In this document: piece after piece, positions 53,136 through 64,000 of the stretch
Position numbering within the stretch: position 1 is the stretch's first letter
Layout of the letters: each line of letters starts with the position of its first letter
Assembly (NCBI RefSeq): GCF_040183065.1
Contig: NC_091123.1
Coordinates: 11,078,001 to 11,142,000, forward strand
Source of the DNA: Periplaneta americana
Lineage: Eukaryota; Arthropoda; Insecta; Blattodea; Blattidae
Reading direction: 5' to 3'
DNA length: 64,000 nucleotides
Translations under genes and position numbers: made by a program
The notes under the pieces: model-generated
Told to the model about the DNA's origin: nothing
The model's database searches: none
What the model saw: the letters and a program-made list of their open reading frames with translations, nothing else

Positions 53136-53377
53136 TAAACTGCCGCTGTGTTTCTGGATATTGCCCAAGCATTTGATACTGTTTGGCATGATGGTTTAAT
53201 GCTAAAATTATGTAGAATTGGCTTTCCTGACTATTTCACGCGGCATCGTGAAAAGTTTTTTATCTGAGCGTCACTTCTCAGTACGTATAGATGACATTAA
53301 ATCAACGCTTCGTCCAGTTTTAGCCGGAGTACCACAAGGATCCATACTGTCACTACTTCTCTTCAATCTCTTCACAT

Positions 53378-54184
53378 ATGATATTCCATGTTTACAACCG
53401 TCACAAGCTTAATGTTATGTTTTATTTAACGACGCTCGCAACTGCAGAGGTTATGTCACACATAGCTATGCATGCTGATGATAGAGTTCTCTTTTATTCT
53501 CATAGTAACCTAAATACTGCAATTAGCACTCATCAGGCATCCTTACAGGAGCTGTCTAAATGGTTCTCTGACTGGAGATTACTACTCAACATTACCAAGA
53601 CAGAAGCTAAAATCTTCTCTTTAAGGCCTATTTATAATCCACCTCCTTTGATTCTTCTAAATGAACAAGTTACCTGGCTCTCTAGTCAAGAAGCTGTCAA
53701 ATATTTGGGACTATTATTAGACACGAAACTTACATGGAATGCCCATATAACTCGCATTGTTACACTAACCTCTTCTAGAATTCGAAAATTATACCCTTTG
53801 GTTAATAGACGTTCACAAATTGGATTGGACTGTTCAATGCTACTCTACACCTCGCTTGCACGACCTCTTCTAACTTATGCAGCGCCAGTGTGGGGGACAG
53901 CAAATAAGACTCACATGCATCGCCTACAAGTTCTCCAGAACAAGTTCCTGCGTACTGCAACAAATGCCCCCTGGTTTGTAAGAAATCAACAACTGCATCA
54001 AGAATTGGGAATTCTTCCACTAGAACAATACATCCATTCAATATCAAAATCCTTCTTCAACAAACTTCCTGACGTTCCTGGAGCTGTGACATACAACATT
54101 GGAGCAAGATCTTGTCAGCCATCTAGACTTAAAAGGAAACTTCCTCAAGACATCTTTCTTAACGATACTGACGACTCTTCATAA
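53378..54184 (+). pseudogene. Jockey-like reverse transcriptase C-terminal half (268 codons)
   Basis: The longest RT frame in the window. From HADD (motif normally YADD) it runs through LSKWFSDWRLLLNITKTEAK, VKYLGLLLDTKLTWNAHITR, LLYTSLARPLLTYAAPVWGT and LQVLQNKFLRTATNAPWFVR. The first 25 or so residues come from the SINE tail read in a shifted frame and are not part of the retrotransposon protein. The upstream frame (53218-53412) carries PQGSILS. Confidence 0.8.
53406..53460 (-). mobile_element. 5'-truncated SINE family 1 tail inside Jockey-like fragment B
   Basis: ATGTTTTATTTAACGACGCT and CGCAACTGCAGAGGTTAT match the plus-strand start of the SINE at 467-691, i.e. its 3' end. GTCACA is repeated at 53400-53405 and 53455-53460. 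Removing the 55 bp restores one continuous frame from PQGSILS into the HADD region. Confidence 0.85.
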
Positions 54185-54370
54185 ATTTAACACAGAAATC
54201 ATTATCATATTCTTATTCTCATAATTCACAAAATGATTAATTAACTAATTTAAATTACTTAGAGGAGCCTTTAGAGCCAACCTCAGCATGATATTCTGTA
54301 TGTGATATTCCATCATTTAACAGTGGTCTGTATAGCAAGTTTGCTGGTCGACCATTAAATAATAAAAAAA

Positions 54371-54860
54371 AAAGAAGATTTCGGCGGCAATTTCAGCCCT
54401 TCACCATCCAAAATGAAAATATACCTTTCACAACTACCGTAAAATATATTGGAGTTCTTCTTGATAAGAGACTTATTTTTAAACATCACGTCACACATAT
54501 TCGTGAGAAGGCCTTCCAAAGATACATGCTTCTCTACTCATTTTTCAAGAGTTATACATCCTTAAATGTCAAAACAATGCTGTACAAGGTTTTAATTCGA
54601 TCTTACATGACATTCTGTTGTGAAATATGGGCTCAAGCAAATACACGACATCTTCAACGACTAGACGGACTTCAACGAGCCATCTGCAGAACCATCACTG
54701 GAGAGGACTATCTCATCCGAAATAGCAAACTGTATGACGATCTTGGCATACTGTACTTCTCAGCTTATATCAAAACTCTTTGTACAAAATTTCTAGCATC
54801 CCTCCACAACCATCCAAATCCACTAATAAGTAAAAATATACCGGTTCCTCTTACATGACA
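54371..54860 (+). pseudogene. Jockey-like LINE fragment A2
   Basis: Starts with a second copy (about 92% alike) of the 124 bp at 53010-53133, then continues past that point with IREKAFQRYMLLYSFFKSYT, LYKVLIRSYMTFCCEIWAQA and LQRLDGLQRAICRTITGEDY to a stop at 54858. It is the same family as A1. Confidence 0.8.
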
Positions 54861-55169
54861 TTTTCAATTTGCTCACTCTACTATTGGTAGAGTTACGTTG
54901 CCATGAAATATTTTAAGTTCTAACTTGCCATATGATCTCCTACATTTCTTTTAAAAGGAAAGAGTCAAATTCGACCTGGTACTTATGAAGAAACAATCAT
55001 TGAAAGAGAGAGAGAGAAAAAAGAGTCTCCGAGAATGACTGGTAGAGTTTCATGAGGTTGCAATGAAGTATGTATTATGTGTAATAGATTGAAAGTGATT
55101 TATTTAATTCAGTAACGCAAAATGATTCCGAAAAACATTTGTAAGTTTCAATATGGACAGCATTAACTG

Positions 55170-56345
55170 TACACTGACGTTCAAAGTTATCTGACGTACG
55201 ATTTTATGATCGTGTAACCGAACTTTCCAACCACGGGATGTCAGAACCAAAGATATAAAAAAATTATCACATTTTGAAAGAGTTCCGCTGGTTCTCAACA
55301 GGTGGCACTATTATTGGGATCGTTAAAAAGTGTCAGAGAAAATGATTATGTAGATTAAGCATAAACTACTCTCATAATTGACAATATCAGCGGTTTCCAT
55401 CTAAACACATTGTTGTTTTACATTGAGTAGAGGAGAATGAAATATTGAATTCTATAATGAGGGTACATTTATGTAGATTGGCAACACTGACTATTATCTT
55501 CGCCATCTATTCATAGAAGTAATAACTGAAGAAGCCATACTTACAACAACAAATTATCGAACACTATCGATTAATAGGGTCAGAGATCTTTGAACGCCAG
55601 TGTACATTTACGCTCAAAGGTACGATTTTATGGTCGTGTAAGCGAACTTTTCAACCACGGGATAAGTCAGAACCAAAGATATAATAAATTGACAAACTTT
55701 AAAATAGTTCCGCTAGTTATCAATAGGTGACACCACTATTGAGACGATTAAAAAAGTGTCGGGGAAAATAATGATTATGTTAACCATAAATTATTCTCAT
55801 AACTGACAATATCAACGGTTTCCAGCTAAACACAGTGTTGTTCTACATTGTGTAGAAGGAGATGAAATATTGAATTCTGTAATGAGGGTATATTTATGTT
55901 CGATTGGCAACACTGACTATTATCTTCGCCATCTATTCATAGAAGTAATAACTAAAGAAGCCATACTTAAAACAACAAATTATCGAACACTATCGATCAA
56001 TAGGGTCAGAGATCTTTGAACGCCAGTGTACATTTACGTTCAAAGGTACGATTTTATGATCGTGTAAGCGAAATTTCCAACCACGGGATAAGTCAGAACC
56101 AAAGATATAAAAAACTGACAAACTTTTAAATAGTGCCGCTAGTTCTCGATAGGTGACACCATTACTAGGACAGTTAAAAAGTGTCAGAGAAAATGATTAT
56201 GTACATTAAGCATTAATTATTATCACAATTGACAATATCAGCGGCTTCCAGCTAAACCCAGTGTTGTTTTGCAATCAGTTGAGTGGGAATATTTATCTAC
56301 AATTGATAACAGTGACTATTATTTTCGCCATCTTTGCATAGGCTT
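55170..56345. repeat. Tandem array of a mariner-type MITE, unit about 425 bp, 2.7 copies
   Basis: TACGATTTTATG recurs at 55197, 55621 and 56047. The first unit has complete tips: TACACTGACGTTCAAAG at 55170 and, inverted at 55604, TACACTGGCGTTCAAAG. The second and third units share the right tip of the one before and have a damaged left tip (TACATTTACGCTCAAAGG). The third is cut off near 56345. Confidence 0.88.
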
Positions 56346-56989
56346 CCAGCTGCTTTTAAACATTCACATTTGCTCATTCCACTCCAACAACAGTTAACAA
56401 TGAGTTAAGTTAATGTCCTATGCAACCGAACAAATGTGATTTTTTTTATTGGAGTCAATATATAAACTGAGAGAATGTATTTGCTGGCGTTATACCTGCG
56501 GGTTGCGGACTGCACGATGGTAAAGAATGGGTAGTTGATCAGGAAGTAATACTGAAATTTTGTAATTTTCTAGCTCGGTTTTTAACATTGCGAATACATT
56601 TCCGTTTTCATGCTTCTCTTGTTTACAAAACAATTTCTGTTAGTTAAGACAGAACAATGGAGTCAGGATGTGTGATAGTTAAGACACTGGAGTAATTGGA
56701 ACAATATTTTAACCTTAAATTGGAACAACTCTGTCCCTTACACTTGTAAGACAATGTGAGAGTTTTAAGTTTGTGTAAAAGCTTATATATGAGCAATTAA
56801 TATTATCTCCAACTTTTGAAAACCCTGTACAAATAACTATTTTGTATATAAATCCTACAAGGGTAACTGCCCTTCAGTAAGGGTTGCCAAAAGACACAGC
56901 ATATTAAACAAATAAAAATAAACATTTGTATTTTCAGTATTATGATTATTATTTTCAAAGGGAAGCTACTCTTGGGAAGGTATATTTGT
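56346..56989. other. Spacer, nothing recognised
   Basis: No repeats or frames of note between the MITE array and the retroelement C-terminus. Confidence 0.4.
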
Positions 56990-57600
56990 GCCCAATCGAT
57001 TTTTTAACCAGTAATTCATGAATGAAATTTGCGGAGGAATTGCTGATATTTACGGCCATCATGCACTCAGCTGTGCGAGGAGCAAGGGTCGCATTCCCAG
57101 ACATACATCACTCAATGATATCGTTAAAAGATCTCTGACTTCTTGTGGCATCCCGTCTCTTTTGGAACCACCAGGTATTAGTCGCGCGGATGGTAAACGA
57201 CCCGATGGTCTCACCTTAATTCCATGGTCTAGAGGAAAATCTTTAATTTGGGACTCCACTTGCGTTGACACTCTAGCTCCATCTCACTTGCCGAATACCT
57301 CCAGACGCGCAGCATCTGCTGCTGAATTAGCCGTGAAAGAAAAAGTCAATAAATATGCTCATCTTTTAGATAATTATACCTTTATCCCCATTGCTGTGGA
57401 GACCTTCGGTCCTCGGAGTCATGACGCTAAAGTTTTGGTATCTCAAATCGGCCAAAATTTTGATCTCCATTACTGGTGATCGCCGTTGCACTATTTATTT
57501 GCGTCACCGCTTAAGTATTGCTATTCAACGCGGAAATGCAATGAGCGTTTTGGGTACTCTTCCAGAGTCCAGCCCTTTGGACGAACTTTTTCTCCTGTAA
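56990..57600 (+). pseudogene. Non-LTR retroelement C-terminus with restriction-like nuclease-type motif
   Basis: Frame one (57018-57479) reads DIYGHHALSCARSKGRIPRH, then GIPSLLEPPGISRADGKRPD, GLTLIPWSRGKSLIWDSTCV, DTLAPSHLP and NYTFIPIAVETFGPRSHDAK. After a frameshift near 57470, frame two gives LSIAIQRGNAMSVLGTLPES and a stop at 57600. The H/C residues and RPDG...WD order look like a zinc-binding site followed by a PD-(D/E)XK-like fold; this is my inference. Reverse transcriptase is absent. Confidence 0.65.
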
Positions 57601-58366
57601 AATTTTTTATCTCTATGTAAATGTTTATATTTAGTTTTTATATATGTGTAATTGTAACGGTGAAAATATTGTTAATCAGATAATTTTTTATTTTTATTTT
57701 TTTTTCATAAGTGTATATTATTTTTGGGAGTGTTTTTGTAACTAATTTTATGAGGTTGTTATTGATATGCTGATAAATTATTTTTAGTAGAATATAATTT
57801 TATGGCGAGATATATCTGTTTTAAAATAACAATGCGTTTTTATACATGGCCAAGTCAGATTAATATACGAGTAAATGTTTTTTTTTCAGTACTGTATTCA
57901 ACAAATTCCACAATTTGGAACATCTACGGCTGACCACTAGGATCCAGAATACAAAGCAGAGGTTAAATGAAAAATACAATATGATTGCGGAGAGAATACA
58001 GAACAATGATAAATTTAAAAATAAAGTACAATTTGATTTCGGAGAAACATGAGATGAAAATAAATTGAAGAGTAATGAAATGAAGTGAAAAAAATTACAT
58101 AGTATTATACAAGTGATTGTGTAAAATGGATAATGAATCTCTCAATACCATTAGACAAATTTTGTTAATGTCCTCATTAGAAAATTTAAGAGAAAGGAGA
58201 ATGATTTTGGTTAACTTAAATGAAGTTACTCTTAATAAAGAAGGTCAGTTATGAATATCATACACAACACGTATTTCTTAAACTGGGACGGACTGTAAAG
58301 AAAACAACTAAGGCAGTATTGTACATTATTTTGTAATTTCGCTTAAATTTATAATATGTTTCTATC
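57601..58366. other. AT-rich 3' flank of the retroelement and spacer
   Basis: Likely 3' UTR of the retroelement for the first 100-200 bp, then unannotated. Confidence 0.35.
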
Positions 58367-58497
58367 AATTGAAGAGTCCACTGCAAGAATGATGGATGTC
58401 ATTTGGAATACATTTCGCAGGAGAAGCAATTGAAACTTTGATATGCTTAGCGCTCAAAGCTTAACTGTGATTTTCTGATCATTACTGGACAATGACT

Positions 58498-59422
58498 TAC
58501 TTACTGGCTTTAAGGAACCCGGAGGTTCATTGCCGCCCTCACATAAGCCCGCCATTGGTCCCTATCCTGAGCAAGATTAATCCAGTCTATACCATCATAT
58601 CCCACCTCCCTCAAATCCATTTTAATATTATCTTCCCATCTTTGTCTCGGCCTCCCAAAAGGTCTTTTTCCCTCCGGCCTCCCAACTAACACTTTATATG
58701 CATTTCTGGATTCGCCCATACGTACTACATGCCCTGCCCATCTCAAACGTCTGGATTTTATGTTCCTAATTATGTCAGGTGAAGTATACAATGCGTGCAG
58801 CTCTGCGTTGTGTAACTTTCTCCATTCTCCCTCTTAGCCCCAAATATTTTTCTAAGAACCTTATTCTCAAACACCCTTAATCTCTGTTCCTCCCTCAAAG
58901 TGAGAGTCCAAGTTTCACGACCATACAGAACAACCGGTAATATAACTGTTTTATAAATTCTAATTTTCAGATTTTTTGACAGAAGACTAGATGACAAAAG
59001 CTTCTCAACCGAATAATAACAGGCATTTCCCATATTTAGTCCGCGTTTAATTTCCTTCCGAGTGTCACTTATATTTGTTACTGTTGCTCCACGATATTTG
59101 AATTTTTCCACCTCTTCGAAGGATAAATCTCCAATTTTTATATTTCCATTTCGTACAATATTCTGGTCACGAGACATAACCATATACTTAGTCTTTTCGG
59201 GATTTACTTCCAACCCTATCCCTTTACTTGCTTCAACTAGAATTTCCGCGCTTTCCCTAATCGTTTGTGGATTTTCTCCTAACATATTCGTCATCCTCAT
59301 AGACAAGAAGCTGATGTAACCCGTTCAATTCCAAACCCTGTCTGTTATCCTGAACTTTCCTAATAGCATATTCTAGAGCGATGTTAAACAGTAAAGGTGA
59401 TAGTGCATCTCACCTAGTGATA
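58498..59422 (-). mobile_element. RTE-like LINE copy 4 (minus strand) with 11-bp target duplication
   Basis: GGACAATGACT flanks it at 58487-58497 and 59423-59433. Minus frames read [60 protein letters not shown], then after a frameshift near 58790 GHVVRMGESRNAYKVLVGRP and the end AMNLRVP. It is truncated within the palm domain. Confidence 0.9.
58510..59306 (-). pseudogene. RT C-terminal coding remnant of RTE-like copy 4
   Basis: Two frames (59306-58770 and 58791-58510) overlap by about 20 bases; a small deletion near 58790-58835 removed KRDEVTGEWRKL-type residues and shifted the frame. Otherwise close to copies 3 and 5. Confidence 0.8.
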
Positions 59423-59557
59423 GGACAATGACTATCAGTGTTAATGCCATATAACTCTCTATGTACATTCTATATGTCTTAAGCTATGCATTGACAGTCT
59501 TGGTTAATTTTCGACAAGAAAGTGACATCCATCATTCTTGCAGTGGACTCTTCAATT

Positions 59558-61132
59558 ACTTTCCCTGTTATTTTATTTAAATTGTTGCATAAATTAAAGT
59601 CTAGTACATTCTAAGATACTTCGTCATTTAAGTGTTAATATTTAAATGTGTGGCTCTTGTTATTTTACTTGCGCTGTCTCCACACGTACTAGAACTCATG
59701 CTCTCTTGTCTGGCGATCTACTGAACGAGTCAAGTCGCTGAACGGAGGTGAACTCGATTGCAACATCGCTGCATGGCATGGTGCTCATTTCGAAACATCT
59801 GTCTCTGCAAGTGATACCCGCCGTGGGATGGAGATCCACCAGAACAAGAAAATATTAAGAAATCGATAGGCTGCACAGAGGCGCGTGCAAGACAGGAGCA
59901 AGGAACTGCATTCGTGTCAGAAAAGCCTTCTCCAATTTGTTAGTTTCAGTACCAAATGATTTCGTATTTAAGAAACCAGATGTACGTAGTTCAATGACTA
60001 AGAAACATGTTTCTAATTTAAGGGGTTAGGTACAGCTTACAGCAGTAACATTTTTGGAAATATTCAACTTTTTTTCCCTCCATTACTGTATCTTGTACAA
60101 TAATGAAAATTGGTATGTGTAAAACATTGTCCTCCTGCTATAAGAAAATATTAATATGGGTTACAAGAGAGGTATGTTGAAGTTTTCATTTCGAGGAAAA
60201 GTTTGAAAAAGCGAAATGTAGTTGAGCTTTTTTAATTTCCGAGAATTGAAAGAAAACATACCGCTCGTGTATCGTACATTATTTTGTGCGAAGATCGTTT
60301 ATTACATACCTGAAAGAGGAATTTCTAATTAGTTGCAATGAAATCTCCATCTTGGTTTCTGTTCAATGACGGCAAATTTGCAAAACAAAAATGTCTATCT
60401 TCAACATTGTTGCTTTAAAACGTTTTCTCTGTTTACTATACTCCAACAGGCCGTGATATACGTCTGTCTTTTTTTCCCCCCAGTCTATAAATGCGAACTT
60501 AAAACAAACGGTAAAGTTATGTAATGATTTAGAGTTTACTTAATTTTTGCAAATATTTAAAAACAATGATTAACAGTGCAATTTAGGTGAAATTGCAGTG
60601 GTAAGTTTCCAATTTATAATTATTACTATATCGAACGTCTCTAGAAATAATATGTTAAAAGCCTAAAGCAGAAAAATCAATATGTCACTTAAGCGGTAAG
60701 AAGAGGGAAATTATTGTTATGTGTGTTAGGTTGGGAATACTGAATGTGGAATTTTATACTTTCCGCGGGTTGGTTTTGTGCGGAAACCAAGCAAATACGC
60801 ACGATCTCACACAAAAATATTTTTACGATTTAAAAAAATTATTTATATATATATTTTTTTCAAAATTCAAAATGGTGGCAGTTTACTGTGCAGTGATGAA
60901 GCGTTTCCCTCATAACTCATAAACTTGTTAATTTTTTATGTTCTCTCTCTTTTATTTTATTGCTGAAACTCGTTTACAATATCATGCTCTTTCAACTACG
61001 TTCCTTAATAAATGATATTTTTTTATGTTGCGTTAAAAGAATATTAATTTTTCAGAAAACGAAAAGGACTCCCTCACGTTTCTAATACAATATAACAATC
61101 TGACATATTTTATATACGTATTTCATATATAT
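59558..61132. other. Spacer with a possible third TTAAGGGG tip
   Basis: TTAAGGGGTTAGGTACAGCT at 60019-60038 is spelled like the tips at 39601 and 43563; no partner was found. The rest is unannotated. Confidence 0.4.
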
Positions 61133-61990
61133 CCAGGATAACAGAGAGGGTTTGGAATTGAACGGATTACATCAGCTTCTTGTCTATGCGGATGACGTGA
61201 TTATGTTAGGAGAAAATCCACAAACGATTAGGGAAAACACGGAAATTTTACGTGAAGCAAGTAAAGAGAAAAGTTTGGAAATAAATCCCGAAAAGACAAA
61301 GTATATGTTATGTCTCGTGACCAGAATATTGTACGAAATGGAAATATAAAAATTGGAAATTTATGCTTTGAAGAGGTGGAAAAATTCAAATATCTTGGAA
61401 CAACAGTAACAAATATAAATGATACTCGGGAGGAAATTAAACGCAGAATAAATATGGGAAATGCCTGTTATTATTCGGTTGAGAAGCTTTTGTCATCTAG
61501 TCTGCTGTCAAAAAATCTGAAAGTTAGAATGTATTAAACACTTATATTACCGGTTGCTCTGTATGCTTATGAAACTTGGACTCTCACTTTGAGAGAGGAG
61601 CAGAGATTAAGGGTGTTTGAGAATGAGGTGCTTAGGAAAATATCTGAAGCTAAGTCGGATGAAGTTACAGGGGAATGGAGAAAGTTACACAACGCAGAAC
61701 TGCATGCATTGTATTCTTCACCTGACATAATTAGGAACATTAAATCCAGACTTTGGGCAGGGCATGTAGCACATATGGGCGAATACAGAAATGCATATAA
61801 GTTGGGAGGCCGGAGGGAAAAAAAAACCTTTGGGAGGCCGAGACGTAGATGGGAAGATAATATTAAAATGTATTTGAGGGAGATGGGGTATGATTGTAGA
61901 CACTGGATTAATCTTGCTCAGGATAGGGACCAATGGCGAGCTTACGTGAGGGCGGCAATGAACCTGCGGGTTCCTTAAAAGCCATAAGTA
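61133..61990 (+). mobile_element. RTE-like LINE copy 5, 5'-truncated
   Basis: Begins [20 protein letters not shown], frameshifts near 61310, has a stop near 61540 in an otherwise matching ETVILPV region, and ends AMNLRVP at 61976. A small deletion (near 61795-61805) and an A-run expansion disturb the GRPEGKRP segment. The tail after the stop is short (GCCATAAGTAA). Confidence 0.88.
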
Positions 61991-62245
61991 AAACTATCAA
62001 CTTTGGTAAAAAGTTTCACTGTTCTCTTTTATATGGTGTCTTGAAAAAAAAATTTGGACATCCACTTTTTGCAGAAAATTTTATATGTACACACATTTGG
62101 TCTATTGAGGAAAAAGTATATGAAATCATGTTTCATTCATATTGTCAATTGTATCAACATACAAATAAATACTTTGTAAGTATTTTATTAAATTAAAAAC
62201 TTAATGTTAGAAAGATTTCCTGAACAAGAAAAATAATACTATGTT

Positions 62246-62446
62246 TAGGGGAGAGTCCGGTAGTATCGGACATCGGGTAATATCGGACAGTGATTTTCTT
62301 TCATCTACCACACGATGATAGTACCTGATTGACACGGTTACGTTTCTGTGATGTCGCATAGAGAAACGTAACCATGTCATTCAGGTACTACCATATGGTG
62401 GTAGATGAAAGAAACGCACTGTCCGATACTACCCGACTCTCCTCTA
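62246..62446. mobile_element. Foldback MITE (family M5), nearly complete palindrome of about 200 bp
   Basis: The left arm AGGGGAGAGTCCGGTAGTAT and onward (TCATCTACCACACGATGATA, GTTACGTTTCTGTG) is mirrored in the right arm (AGAAACGTAACCATGTCATT, GGTGGTAGATGAAAGAAA, GTAGTATCGGACAG on the inverse). TA lies at both edges. Tips resemble those of the Tigger-like element at 1063-2870. Confidence 0.88.
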
Positions 62447-62564
62447 TATTTTTCTCTTTCTAAATTTGTGGCCTTCAGTCTTTGAATTCTTGGCACGTCA
62501 GGTATATAAAGTACAGAAAAATAATTTATTCCCTTAATAACGCAATAAACTATGCTCAATAAAA

Positions 62565-62566
<2 letters not shown>

Positions 62567-62639
<73 letters not shown>
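62567..62639 (+). repeat. ATT microsatellite
   Basis: About 24 ATT units; the minus-strand poly-Asn frame across it is an artefact. Confidence 0.95.
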
Positions 62640-62640
<1 letters not shown>

Positions 62641-62759
62641 GCTGTCTTCACACGTCTTGGAATCATTATTATGTTCTTCACCTTTAACTTTGGCATTTCT
62701 TAATTTGTCTTCCTTCTTTTCTCTCCTCTTCCTTTTCTTTGGCCATTGCATATTGAGTC

Positions 62760-63780
62760 TGATTCATTTTGATGATCATTCAATTGTATAAAGGAATATT
62801 TAACCAGTAACACCTACAATAACAGGTAACATGGCGATGAAACAAAAGAAGACAACACTAATGCCATCTTCATGATATTTTCTAACAAGAACCGGATAAG
62901 TTTGTGACTTGTTCGTTTTTTGCTAGAAAGACGTTGGACTAATACGTTTTTTGCAGAAACGCTACATTTTCAAATACCCATTCCAATGGTACAAATCCGG
63001 TTTTTGCAGAATGTCAATAGATGCCGCTTGAAATGAAGTGAAAAGAACTGTGCTATGCTGAAAATCGAAATTTTTGGACTTCTGCGGTTTTTTCTATCAA
63101 CCCTTGAATTATATATGCAAATATCTGTATATTCTAATCATAAGACAAATTGACGAACTATGGATATTAACGGAAAAGAGTTGTTGAAAAAATGAAAGTT
63201 GAAGACTTTATTCCAAAACTAAAATTGATTTATATAACTGTCATAGAGAAATATTAGAGGGGAGGGGATCAAGAAACATTGCTCCAACAATTTTTACTAC
63301 CAAAACTTAATGAAAAATGACTCGAAAGGTCAAGTGATGATGGTAGTAACTCATACAAAATGTTTCTTCCAGCATTCTTAACAGTATCGGTGTGAGCAAC
63401 GAGGAATTCCATGTGCGGGACGACATGAAGCAACGACACTAACCACAGACCCGCCTTGACGGGTGGGCAAGGACCCCGGGTACTTGGTGACACCGCGAGC
63501 TGGGATTAAAAATGACAGCCAGCAGAACACCGTTACAACGCAAAACAAACACCTGCCGCGCGTGTTGCTGCGATACCAGTATCTGACAGGGGGCCATGGA
63601 AGACAGTTGAGTGCGAAAACATTGCTCAGTGCCAGGAATATTTTCGAAAGAGAACAACTGACATCTTAGACGTTGGAAATGCTTACATTATAGTTATGGG
63701 AAGTACAGAAAAGAATTCTAGTGCCACAAAAAATAGATTTTGACATTTAATGTATAGGATGGCACGAAAGACAGTCTTTC
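62760..63780. other. Spacer, nothing recognised
   Basis: GC rises around 63390-63600, where overlapping short frames on both strands exist; none is recognised. Confidence 0.35.
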
Positions 63781-63782
63781 CT

Positions 63783-64000
63783 TACTTACTTACTTACAAA
63801 TGGCTTTTAAGGAACCCGAAGGTTCATTGCCGCCCTCACATAAGCCCGCCATCGGTCCCTATCCTGTGCAAGATTAATCCAGTTTCTATCATCATATCCC
63901 ACCTCCCTCAAATCCATTTTAATATTATCCTCCCATCTACGTCTCGGCCGCCCCAAAGGTCTTTTTCCTTCCGGTCTCCCAACTATCACTCTATATACAT
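63783..64000 (-). mobile_element. RTE-like LINE copy 6 (minus strand), runs off the window
   Basis: Starts with the tail CTTACTTACTTACTTACAAA (inverse of AAGTAAGT) and reads on the minus strand from VGRPEGKRPLGRPRRRWEDN to AMNLRVP. The rest lies beyond 64000. Confidence 0.88.

Larger units (their letters stand above)
53136..54370 (+). mobile_element. Jockey-like LINE fragment B, 5'-truncated, with A-rich tail
   Basis: Starts in the palm domain (AVFLDIAQAFDTVWHDGL), frameshifts near 53238, then LAGVPQGSILSLLLFNLFTY and HADDRVLFYS, and ends DIFLNDTDDSS-stop at 54184. The 3' UTR ends ATTAAATAATAAAAAAAA. A 55-bp SINE-tail insertion lies at 53406-53460. Confidence 0.85.
58367..59557. mobile_element. 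Palindromic-ended MITE (family M4) split by an RTE-like insertion
   Basis: A perfect 35-bp inverted repeat lies at 58367-58401 (AATTGAAGAGTCCACTGCAA onward) and 59523-59557. Removing the RTE-like copy and one target copy leaves an element of about 255 bp. Confidence 0.8.

Noticed and set aside
57018..57479. 153-codon frame as a host gene
   Set aside because: Its sequence follows the end of a retroelement protein and is broken by a frameshift before the conserved LSIAIQRGNA block.
62377..62751. Minus-strand frame with poly-Asn
   Set aside because: Produced by an ATT microsatellite and part of a foldback MITE.

Overview
The window looks like AT-rich, repeat-dominated genomic DNA from an insect. 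The evidence is one intron-containing cuticular protein gene with an exact Rebers-Riddiford RR-1 motif, tRNA-derived SINEs, many 5'-truncated LINE copies, Tigger/hAT/mariner/PIF DNA transposons and foldback MITEs. A cockroach/termite-like (Blattodea) source is my guess from the general look of the LINE and SINE families; nothing in the window proves it. There are no bacterial features, operons, CRISPR arrays or rRNA.

Layout. 1-8 kb: two diverged copies of a ~1 kb segment. Copy 1 carries a SINE that copy 2 lacks. Between them lie a broken Tigger-like transposon, a Penelope-like GIY-YIG remnant, an RTE-like LINE copy with a 14-bp target duplication and a second SINE. 8-15 kb: LINE tails, AAT microsatellites, a 1.6-kb T-rich low-complexity block, a foldback element carrying TTAGG-like motifs and an antisense LINE end. 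15-22.2 kb: a satellite array with a unit of about 185 bp. 22.5-24.4 kb: a triplicated minisatellite with ATT arrays, a hAT element with a MITE inside it, and a SINE. 25.2-27.8 kb: an RTE-like copy and an 80-bp GA-rich minisatellite. 28-34.9 kb: a large inverted repeat, a LINE end, and a 2.86-kb hAT element (perfect 8-bp target duplication) that itself contains a MITE and an internally deleted mariner-like element. 35.4-44.8 kb: the cuticular protein gene, three exons, 114 residues; its introns hold a hAT remnant, a MITE, tandem repeats, a PIF/Harbinger fragment and TTAAGGGG-ended elements. 45-48 kb: an internally deleted Tigger, a 399-bp MITE and a 162-bp tandem array. 49-57.6 kb: fragments of at least four LINE families and a tandem array made from a MITE. 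58.3-64 kb: more RTE-like copies, one inserted inside a palindromic MITE, and a foldback MITE.

Only the cuticular protein gene looks like a functional host gene. Everything else recognisable is mobile-element debris or tandem repeat. I found no convincing new multi-gene system. The value of the window is its readable insertion stratigraphy: target duplications, empty sites and nested insertions that give relative ages.
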